Shown here in pieces: positions 1-6,442 of a DNA stretch of 6,442 nt (its first letter is position 1; every line of letters begins with the position of its first letter). The notes under the pieces are model-generated. The model saw only the letters and a list, made by a program, of their open reading frames with translations, had not been told where the DNA came from and made no database searches. Made by a program: the position numbers and the translations under genes. Source of the stretch: Chitinophagaceae bacterium (GTDB lineage: Bacteria > Bacteroidota > Bacteroidia > Chitinophagales > Chitinophagaceae); the NCBI GenBank assembly GCA_021738605.1, contig JAIPBY010000139.1, forward strand, positions 1 through 6,442. Reading direction: 5' to 3'.

Positions 1-909
1 ATCAAACAAAAATATACCCTGTTCCTTGTCAGGAATGCTGCGATCAACGCTGCAGGATATTTTGTTGATCCGACTGTCAGCAACAATGTCAATGAACAAT
101 GGAGGTATATTCCACCGGGAGGTGGGGCACAACTTACCGGATCCTCAGCGCTGGTAAGGTTACAACGTATACTGAATATGCATGTGGTACCAGGAAGGGA
201 TATCGCTAGCTTGTCAAGCAATGGTGTAGGCATGACCAACGCTGGTGAGTTTGTTTCCTATGGAGGCAACAAGGCATTTACTTCTGGCAACAGGGATGTT
301 GCAGCAACAGCAGCCGTACTCGGTACCAAGACAGCTGCAAACGGCACTGTTTATTTCATTGATAAATTACTGCAGTTCAGTGAGGTTTCCATTGGAAAGC
401 ATATTGAATTGCTGGGTACTCCTGCAGCATCTCAATACAACTCCTTCTGGCAATACCTCAAGTCTTCATCTATTTTTACTGCAGCTACTGCAGAAATTGC
501 AGGTGTTGCTTCTGGTACATTCTATACCTTCTTCATTCCTGATAACAATGCAATTTTAGCAGCTGTGAACGCAGGATTGCTCCCAGGTACTGGTGTTGCG
601 CCCAACAAGAAACCCCTCTTTAACCCAACTTCGCCCATTGATAAGGCGTTGGTTGCCGATTTTATTTACTACCATATCCTCAACAAGAAAAACATTGCAA
701 CTGACGGACAGGAGAGCGGATCTTTTGAAACTTTGTATAAGTTTCCCAACGGAGATCCTTCCACCATTTTTGTCAACAACACGGTTCCCAATGTCGTTAC
801 ATTAAACGACATGAAAAACAGGACGGCCAACATCACATTGGCGCCAAGCAACGTGCTCAGCAACAGGTGTACCATCCATCTCATTAACAATTATCTGCGT
901 TTCAACTAA
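1..909 (+). CDS. Fasciclin (FAS1) domain protein, 3' part (5' end outside window)
   Basis: The frame is open from the first base to the TAA at 907-909, giving 302 visible residues; the true start lies upstream. I see two FAS1 units. The first is cut by the window edge and covers about residues 1-126: a divergent H1-like segment (YTLFLVRNAAI, 5-15), a central NMHVVPG stretch near residues 59-65, and an H2-like end (NGTVYFIDKLLQF, 114-126). The second spans about 130-301 and is more typical: H1-like FYTFFIPDNNAI (174-185), the helix with the family's YH pair (FIYYHIL, 221-227), and an H2-like end (RCTIHLINNYLRF, 289-301) just before the stop. FAS1 domains generally mediate adhesion or ligand binding and are extracellular. 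Here the protein is probably exported and surface-exposed like its neighbours, but no signal peptide can be seen. The second unit is longer than a standard FAS1 domain of about 130-140 residues because of loops around residues 190-215 and 230-265. It ends 17 bp before the SusC-like gene, consistent with one transcript. Substrate or partner is unknown. Confidence 0.85.
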   Translation: MKQKYTLFLVRNAAINAAGYFVDPTVSNNVNEQWRYIPPGGGAQLTGSSALVRLQRILNMHVVPGRDIASLSSNGVGMTNAGEFVSYGGNKAFTSGNRDVAATAAVLGTKTAANGTVYFIDKLLQFSEVSIGKHIELLGTPAASQYNSFWQYLKSSSIFTAATAEIAGVASGTFYTFFIPDNNAILAAVNAGLLPGTGVAPNKKPLFNPTSPIDKALVADFIYYHILNKKNIATDGQESGSFETLYKFPNGDPSTIFVNNTVPNVVTLNDMKNRTANITLAPSNVLSNRCTIHLINNYLRFN

Positions 910-926
910 TCTTAGATACATTTCTT

Positions 927-3900
927 ATGATATACATGTCAAAAATATTATCAAAAGCTTCAGCGTTGACAATCATCCTGTCTTTCGCCGGTATGCTGGT
1001 AACTGCACAAACAGTGTTGAGGGGCAAGATCGTTGACAAGGCTGGTAAACCCATACAGGGTGTTTCTGTTTCCGAGCTCGATGCAGACAACCGGATTGTA
1101 AAGGGTGCCCAAACCGATGTAGCGGGTAACTATGTGTTGAACAATGCCAACGGCGCAAAGAACAGGATTTCAGTTTCTTTCATTGGCTACAAAACCATCA
1201 CCCAAAAAATCAACGGTAGAACTTCCATCAACCTTACTTTGGAAGAGAACCAGGGTGATCTTGGTGAGGTCGTGATCACTGCAAGGCCCATCAGTTCCAA
1301 CGGGATGATGAATATTCCTGAGAAGAACCTGACCACTGCTGTAGCTAAAATCAATGCAAAGGAAATGGAGGAAATGCAGGCGCCAAGCATCGATCAGGCC
1401 CTGCAGGGTCGTTTGAGCGGTGTTGATATCACGGCTTCCAGTGGAGACCCAGGAGCTGCTATGAACATCAGGATTCGCGGGGTTTCATCCATCAATTCAA
1501 CCGGTATTCCGATGATTGTATTGGATGGTATGCCATATGAAACAGAGATTCCCTCTGACTTTAATTTTGGGACTGCTGATGAGCAAGGCTATGCGCAATT
1601 GCTGAACATTTCGCCTGCAGACATCATGACCATTTCCGTCTTGAAGGATGCGGCTGCTACTGCCATTTGGGGCGCCAAGGCTGCCAACGGCGTTTTGGTC
1701 ATCACCACCAAAAGGGGAAATATCGGAAAGCCTTCCATGAACTATACTTTCAAAGGATCTGTTTCCCTGGTGCCTGACGCCATTCCCTTGCTCAATGGAG
1801 ACCAGTATTCTTCGCTGATACCGGAAGCGTTCATGAACAGGATGGGTACAACACTCAACACGACCACCAGCAGGGAATTCAATTATGATCCGAACGATCC
1901 TTATTGGTACCACAATTACAGTAACAATACCAACTGGATTGATGCAATTTCCAGGACTGGATTTGTAAGGGATCATACACTGAGTTTGAATGGAGGTGGA
2001 GAAAAAGCAAAATATTTTGCATCAGTAGGTTATTTTGATCAGCAAGGTATTACGATTGGTACAGGGCTTCAAAGGATCAATACAAGGATCAACCTTGATT
2101 ATAACGTTTCTGAAAAAATCAAATTCTTCACCAGTTTTTCATACACACATTCTGATCAGACAAGGAATTACCTTGGATCCAGCTCTGCCAGTGGTGAGTC
2201 TTCCATCCGTGGAATGGCATATATCAAAATGCCAAACATGAGTGTATTCGAGTACAATGATCGCGGTGAACCAACCACCAACTATTTCTCTCCGGCAGCC
2301 AATATCCAGGGCCAATACAGTAGGGTTTACAATCCGGTCGCCATGGCGGACAAGGCCATGTACACCATCTTGGGTGACCGTGTGATTCCCCGTTTTCAAG
2401 TCGATTATGACATTGTAAAAAAAGTGTTGAAGGCAACATTTGATGTTCAGTTGGACATCAACAGCACCAAAAACAACAGCTTCCTTCCACAAATTGCCAC
2501 AGGCCGCCCCAATACTGAAACGGTTGTGAACAGGGCCTACAATGGGGACATTGACGCGTTCAGCATCGGTACCAAAACAAGCCTTATTTACACGCCGAGG
2601 ATCAAAAACCAAAACCATGATCTTCAGGCATTCATGAACATACTCACCAGCGACTACAAAGCGGTTTTTCAGGAATCGATGACTTCCAATACTGCATCTT
2701 CATTGTTGGTGGATCCCTCCATTGCATCACGCACGCAAAATGCTGAACTGCGTTCTGTATCTGGACAGAATCAGAACCGTTCTGTTGGTGCGCTTGTCGG
2801 TGCCCAATACAGTTTCAAAGACAAATACCTCTTCAATGTCACCATGCGTGGAGATGGCAATTCAAGGTTTGGTCCTAACTATCGTTATGGCCTTTTCCCT
2901 TCACTTTCTTTCCGTTACAGGCTTTCAGAGGAAAAATTCCTCAAGGATGTCAAGTTCCTGGATGACCTGAGTTTGAGGGCCAGCTATGGTATTGCCGGAG
3001 AGGTACCGCGTTACGATTATCTCTTTTACAACACCTATACTACCTACGATTATACTTATCTTGGTCAGGCGGGTATCTTCCCATCAAGAATGGAATTGAA
3101 AAACCTGCGTTGGCAGAAACTCCACGGTACCAATATCGGGTTTAACCTGAGCATGTTGGGTGGTAGGTTCCGCATGGATGCTGAAATTTACAGGAACCGA
3201 ACCAAAGACCTGTTTTTTGATGGTCTTCAAATTGCTTCTTACACAGGCTTCAATTCATTGTTCATGAATGTTGGTACCATGGACAATCAGGGTTGGGAAG
3301 TAGCCGTTTGGACGCAACCCTACAAAACCAAGAACCTGACCATCGGCTTTGACTTCAACCTCTCTGCCAACCAAAACATCATCAGGGAAATTTCAGAATT
3401 CTATCCCAATACAAAGGGAGATGTCACCAAGAATGGCGAATACCTTCGATTGCTTCAGGTAAACAATCCTTTCGGTTCATTTTATGGATACCGCTACAAG
3501 GGTGTCTATTCAGATAAGGCGGCAACTGTTGCAAAAGATGGGAAGGGTGCTCCGATCATCGGACCCAACGGGCAGATCATCTACATGCGTTTCAATTATC
3601 CCAGCACCGACTATATCTTTCAACCCGGCGATGCCATGTACGAAGACATCAACAATGATGGAAACATCAACTACATGGATGTTGTATACCTCGGAAACAG
3701 CAATCCAAGACTGTCAGGTGGTTTTGGTCCTTCACTCACCTGGAAAAACCTTCGCATCACCACATTCTTCAGTTTCCGCTGGGGCTACAATGTAATCAAT
3801 GGCACCAAAATGAACACGACCAACATGTTCTATTTTGATAACCAAAATACTTCTGTGTTGGGCAGGTGGAGAAAAGAAGGTGATGTTACTGAAGTGCCAA

Positions 3901-4202
3901 GGGCATTGATCAGCGGTGGCTTCAACTGGTTGGGCAGCGACCGTTATGTGGAGGATGCATCATATGTAAGGTTCAGGACCATCACAGCAAGATACACCTT
4001 CAACAAAAAGGTTTTGTCCAAGTTGAAATTCAGGTCATTGAGTGGGTTTGTAACGGCCGAAAATCTTTTCACCTTTACCAACTACCTGGGCCAGGATCCT
4101 GAGGTATCCTTCAGGGGATCTGATCCATTCAGGGTTTCCTATGATTACTCCATGACGCCTCCTGCAAAAAACATCACCTTCGGATTGGTAGCCGGATTTT
4201 AA
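927..4202 (+). CDS. SusC/RagA-family TonB-dependent outer-membrane transporter
   Basis: This 1091-aa protein is full length for a SusC-type importer, which moves large nutrients across the outer membrane using TonB energy. In order I see: a signal peptide (about 1-28, hydrophobic core then VTAQ); a CarboxypepD_reg-like beta-sandwich (about 31-106, starting LRGKIVDKAGKPIQGVSVSE); a TonB-box-like EVVITA (114-119); and a plug (about 132-264) carrying RIRGVSSIN, VLDGMP and the family signature VLKDAAATAIWGAKAANG (238-255). The beta barrel runs from about 275 to 1091. It includes YGLFPS (654-659), an EF-hand-like loop DINNDGNINYMD (907-918), NPRLSGGFG, and a C-terminal aromatic strand ending GLVAGF. 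There is no STN signalling domain between signal peptide and sandwich, which argues against a role as transducer to an anti-sigma factor. ATG 927 and the in-frame ATG 936 both leave a workable signal peptide; neither has a clear ribosome binding site, so the start is uncertain by three codons. A SusD partner follows 18 bp downstream, as expected. Substrate is not predictable from sequence. Confidence 0.97.
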   Translation: MIYMSKILSKASALTIILSFAGMLVTAQTVLRGKIVDKAGKPIQGVSVSELDADNRIVKGAQTDVAGNYVLNNANGAKNRISVSFIGYKTITQKINGRTSINLTLEENQGDLGEVVITARPISSNGMMNIPEKNLTTAVAKINAKEMEEMQAPSIDQALQGRLSGVDITASSGDPGAAMNIRIRGVSSINSTGIPMIVLDGMPYETEIPSDFNFGTADEQGYAQLLNISPADIMTISVLKDAAATAIWGAKAANGVLVITTKRGNIGKPSMNYTFKGSVSLVPDAIPLLNGDQYSSLIPEAFMNRMGTTLNTTTSREFNYDPNDPYWYHNYSNNTNWIDAISRTGFVRDHTLSLNGGGEKAKYFASVGYFDQQGITIGTGLQRINTRINLDYNVSEKIKFFTSFSYTHSDQTRNYLGSSSASGESSIRGMAYIKMPNMSVFEYNDRGEPTTNYFSPAANIQGQYSRVYNPVAMADKAMYTILGDRVIPRFQVDYDIVKKVLKATFDVQLDINSTKNNSFLPQIATGRPNTETVVNRAYNGDIDAFSIGTKTSLIYTPRIKNQNHDLQAFMNILTSDYKAVFQESMTSNTASSLLVDPSIASRTQNAELRSVSGQNQNRSVGALVGAQYSFKDKYLFNVTMRGDGNSRFGPNYRYGLFPSLSFRYRLSEEKFLKDVKFLDDLSLRASYGIAGEVPRYDYLFYNTYTTYDYTYLGQAGIFPSRMELKNLRWQKLHGTNIGFNLSMLGGRFRMDAEIYRNRTKDLFFDGLQIASYTGFNSLFMNVGTMDNQGWEVAVWTQPYKTKNLTIGFDFNLSANQNIIREISEFYPNTKGDVTKNGEYLRLLQVNNPFGSFYGYRYKGVYSDKAATVAKDGKGAPIIGPNGQIIYMRFNYPSTDYIFQPGDAMYEDINNDGNINYMDVVYLGNSNPRLSGGFGPSLTWKNLRITTFFSFRWGYNVINGTKMNTTNMFYFDNQNTSVLGRWRKEGDVTEVPRALISGGFNWLGSDRYVEDASYVRFRTITARYTFNKKVLSKLKFRSLSGFVTAENLFTFTNYLGQDPEVSFRGSDPFRVSYDYSMTPPAKNITFGLVAGF

Positions 4203-4220
4203 ATAAAACATTGAACAGAA

Positions 4221-5768
4221 ATGAAAACCTATTTCAAATATGCCTTTGCCTTGATGCTTGTTACTGCGTTGGGCGGATGTAAAAAATACCTTGACCTGCA
4301 ACCGCTGGATGGGATCATCAAACAGGAATTCTGGAAGACCAAGGAGCAGGTCAAAGCCTCTGTCTTTGGCATTTATTCTTCCATGATGGAATCTTCCTCC
4401 GGCGGCTATGGCAGACAGGATTATGTGCCTTCCATGACCGAGTTGCTTTTTGTTTGGGGTGAGGCAAGGGCTGACCATGTTGCAACAGCAACTGCTTCCA
4501 GTGCAGATGATATCGCATTGGTGAATGTCAATACCCAACCGACCAATGTAAACGTCAACTGGAGGCCCTTTTACAGGACCATCAATTTTTGCAATACGGT
4601 GATTGAAAAAGCTCCTGAAGTATTGGCCAATGACAATACATTCACCCAGGCCCAGCTCGACAATTACCTCAGTGAAGCGCTGGCCATCAGAGGCCTGATG
4701 TATTTTTACCTGGTCAGGAGCTTTGGTGATGTGCCTTTGAAAACAGATGCTACACTGAGTGATGAAAACATCAAACCGATCCCCAAATCCACACAGGCTC
4801 AGGTCTTGGCGCAGATTGTTGCTGACCTCAAATTGGCAGAATCCAAAGCGGTAAAAACCCACGGTGATGTTGATTCAGACAAGGGTAGGGTAACCCAATA
4901 TACCATCAATGCGATTCTTGCTGATGTATACCTTTGGATGGAAAAGTATCCTGAAGCCATTGCAGAATGTGACAAGGTGATCAATTCCGGAAAATTTGGA
5001 CTGATCCGCGGTGCTACCCGCAATGGTCCGGTGATGGAATACAACGAGAGCTGGTTCAATACCCTGTATGCCGAAGGAAATTCAAATGAAGGGATTTTTG
5101 AACTGCAATTCAGTACACAAAGATTGAATCCGTTCTTTCCTATTTTTTCACCCACCATACCATCCAGAAGGTGGACCGCCACTGCAGATCTGATGGAAAG
5201 AGTCTTTACGCTTGATCTTAATGACGATAAAAACATTGACATCAGGGGCGACAGGGGTTCTGTCAGTGCAGCCACTTCTACCATCTGGAAATACATTGGG
5301 GCAAGTCCCTTTATCACCCGACCCATTGATCAAAGTTTTGCGCACTGGTTTTTTTACCGCTATGCCGATATCATGCTCATGAAAGCCGAGGCCTTGAATG
5401 AGTCTGGCAATGGTAAGGATGCACTTGATCTTATATACAAGGTCAGGGCTAGGGCCAATGCATTGACTGCAACAGACCTGGCACCATCACCCACTGACAA
5501 GAACCTGATCCAGGATTTCATTCTGGAGGAGAGGGCAAGGGAATTTTGTTTTGAGGGCAAGCGTTGGTACGATGTGTTACGCAATGCAAAAAGAAAAAAC
5601 TATGCGCGGTTGGGAATCTTGCTGAACACCATCTCACAAAGTGTGCCTTCCAATCTTCAGCAGTCTGCCCAGGCCAAGGCCAGGGATGTCAACAGCCATT
5701 ATTTCCCCATCTATCTCTACGAACTGCAGACCAATAAACAATTGATTCAAAATCCTTTTTACAAATAA
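4221..5768 (+). CDS. SusD/RagB-family nutrient-binding outer-membrane lipoprotein
   Basis: This 515-aa protein matches SusD in length and motif order. SusD proteins are surface lipoproteins that sit on the SusC barrel as a hinged lid and capture the ligand. The N-terminus has a short basic start, a hydrophobic stretch and a lipobox LGGC, putting the lipidated cysteine at residue 20, followed by KKYLDLQP, a typical mature SusD start. Further hallmarks are RGLMYFYLVRSFGDVPL (157-173), a TPR-like helical region (about 222-260, QYTINAILADVYLWMEKYPEAI), FFYRYADIMLMKAEALNESG (377-396), and the C-terminal block ILEERAREFCFEGKRWYDVLR (434-454). It ends QNPFYK, a common type of SusD terminus. ATG 4221 is the only start that keeps the lipoprotein signal; no strong ribosome binding site precedes it. 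The gene lies 18 bp after its SusC partner and 12 bp before a FAS1 lipoprotein gene, so the three are very likely co-transcribed. No frameshift or missing family block is seen. The ligand is unknown. Confidence 0.97.
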   Translation: MKTYFKYAFALMLVTALGGCKKYLDLQPLDGIIKQEFWKTKEQVKASVFGIYSSMMESSSGGYGRQDYVPSMTELLFVWGEARADHVATATASSADDIALVNVNTQPTNVNVNWRPFYRTINFCNTVIEKAPEVLANDNTFTQAQLDNYLSEALAIRGLMYFYLVRSFGDVPLKTDATLSDENIKPIPKSTQAQVLAQIVADLKLAESKAVKTHGDVDSDKGRVTQYTINAILADVYLWMEKYPEAIAECDKVINSGKFGLIRGATRNGPVMEYNESWFNTLYAEGNSNEGIFELQFSTQRLNPFFPIFSPTIPSRRWTATADLMERVFTLDLNDDKNIDIRGDRGSVSAATSTIWKYIGASPFITRPIDQSFAHWFFYRYADIMLMKAEALNESGNGKDALDLIYKVRARANALTATDLAPSPTDKNLIQDFILEERAREFCFEGKRWYDVLRNAKRKNYARLGILLNTISQSVPSNLQQSAQAKARDVNSHYFPIYLYELQTNKQLIQNPFYK

Positions 5769-5780
5769 TCAAGCCAGTAT

Positions 5781-6442
5781 ATGACCAGAAAAAATATATT
5801 GCTCGCGGGAATCGTTTCCATCTGTCTGATGTACCTGGTGAACACAGGATGCAGAAAGATTGAGGTAGTGGAGAAAACAACCCTTGATGTGAACATCGTT
5901 GGATACCTGGACAAGAACCCGGATTCATTTTCATTGTTCAGGCAAATCCTTGAAAAAACCGGAACAGCTGCATTCCTGAATGCCTATGGATCTTATACTT
6001 GTTTTGCACCCACCAACAGTGGTGTGAAAACGTATTTGAAAAATCTTGGCGCAACCTCAGTGGAAACTGCAGATATGGCAACGCTCAAAGACATGGTAAG
6101 GCTCCATTTATTGGAGGATACCATCTATACCAATTCTTTCACGGATGGCAAGCTGCCTGTGGTCACCATGTATGGACAATTTCTGATTACATCAGTAGTC
6201 AATACATCAGGTGTTTCCAGTTATGTGATCAACAGGCAAGGTGCTGTTGTGAAATCCAACATCAGGGTTGGAAACGGGATCATCCACGCCATTGATCAGG
6301 TATTGACACCTGCCACCAAAACAATTTCTCAACAATTGGAGAGCAAACCAGAATATTCCATTTTCGTTCAGGCCATGAAAGAGACTGGGTTTTTTGCCAA
6401 GTTGAATGTTGTGGATCCAGACCTTTCTAAAAGGTGGATCAC
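5781..6442 (+). CDS. Fasciclin (FAS1) domain lipoprotein, 5' part (3' end outside window)
   Basis: The reading frame starts at ATG 5781 and stays open to the window edge, giving 220 complete codons. The N-terminus is a lipoprotein-type signal: MTRKN, a hydrophobic run, then NTGC with the probable lipidated cysteine at residue 24. The -3 residue is Asn rather than the usual Leu, so lipidation is likely but not certain. A complete FAS1 domain covers about residues 36-177: FSLFRQILEKTG (50-61), the H1-like YTCFAPTNSGV (72-82), the conserved helix with VRLHLLED (106-113), and the H2-like NGIIHAIDQVLTP (165-177). A second FAS1 unit begins right after it (about 181 onward, ISQQLESKPEYSIFVQAMKETG) and is cut by the end of the window, so the full protein has at least two. 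This suggests a surface-anchored binding or adhesion protein working with the SusCD pair 12 bp upstream. Its ligand is unknown. It resembles the first gene of the window in domain type but is clearly divergent from it. Confidence 0.88.
   Translation, partial: MTRKNILLAGIVSICLMYLVNTGCRKIEVVEKTTLDVNIVGYLDKNPDSFSLFRQILEKTGTAAFLNAYGSYTCFAPTNSGVKTYLKNLGATSVETADMATLKDMVRLHLLEDTIYTNSFTDGKLPVVTMYGQFLITSVVNTSGVSSYVINRQGAVVKSNIRVGNGIIHAIDQVLTPATKTISQQLESKPEYSIFVQAMKETGFFAKLNVVDPDLSKRWI

Noticed and set aside
910..926. Possible promoter or terminator between the upstream FAS1 gene and the SusC-like gene
   Set aside because: The gap is 17 bp with no inverted repeat or T-run, and no TTTG / TAnnTTTG promoter pair fits; the other two gaps, 18 and 12 bp, are equally bare.
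1497..2618. Two 159-codon minus-strand open frames (1497-1976 and 2139-2618) inside the SusC gene
   Set aside because: They are antisense to conserved plug and barrel sequence and their translations resemble no protein family I recognise; they are shadow frames.
4035..4862. A 275-codon open frame on the minus strand spanning the SusC-SusD junction
   Set aside because: It lies antisense to two strongly supported genes, shows no recognisable domain, signal or motif, and is explained by the codon bias of the sense strand.
5349..5355. A run of seven T within the SusD-like gene as a possible frameshift site
   Set aside because: The frame reads through as Trp-Phe-Phe-Tyr directly into the conserved RYADIMLMKAEA block, so there is no disruption and no sign of programmed slippage.
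5999..6295. A 98-codon + strand frame inside the downstream FAS1 gene
   Set aside because: It overlaps a complete FAS1 domain in another frame, and its translation has no domain-like pattern.

Overview
The window looks like chromosomal DNA from a member of the Bacteroidota. SusC/SusD-type outer-membrane nutrient uptake pairs are a hallmark of that phylum. Three other traits fit: no clear Shine-Dalgarno sequences ahead of the starts, Bacteroidota-type lipoprotein signals, and heavy use of AGG for arginine. The combination with fasciclin (FAS1) proteins and moderate GC suggests a Chitinophagia- or Sphingobacteriia-like organism, but the sequence alone does not fix the genus.

Layout, all on the + strand. 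(1) Bases 1-909 hold the 3' end of a gene for a multi-FAS1-domain protein; its start lies upstream of the window. (2) Bases 927-4202 encode a full-length SusC/RagA-family TonB-dependent outer-membrane transporter of 1091 aa. (3) Bases 4221-5768 encode a full-length SusD/RagB-family surface lipoprotein of 515 aa. (4) Bases 5781-6442 hold the 5' part of a second FAS1-domain lipoprotein gene, cut by the window edge. The gaps between genes are only 17, 18 and 12 bp. No terminator or promoter fits in them, so the four genes very probably form one operon. There is no gene-free stretch longer than 20 bp, and I see no RNA gene, mobile element, CRISPR array or substantial repeat.

How the genes probably work together: SusC forms a 22-strand TonB-powered barrel, and SusD caps it as the ligand-capturing lid. 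The two FAS1 proteins are probably cell-surface lipoproteins that bind substrate, matrix or the SusCD complex. Anchoring is visible only for the downstream one, because the N-terminus of the upstream one is outside the window. No glycoside hydrolase, polysaccharide lyase, peptidase, sulfatase or regulator is visible, so the substrate cannot be named. The most noteworthy feature is the architecture: a SusCD pair bracketed on both sides by FAS1 adhesion-type proteins.
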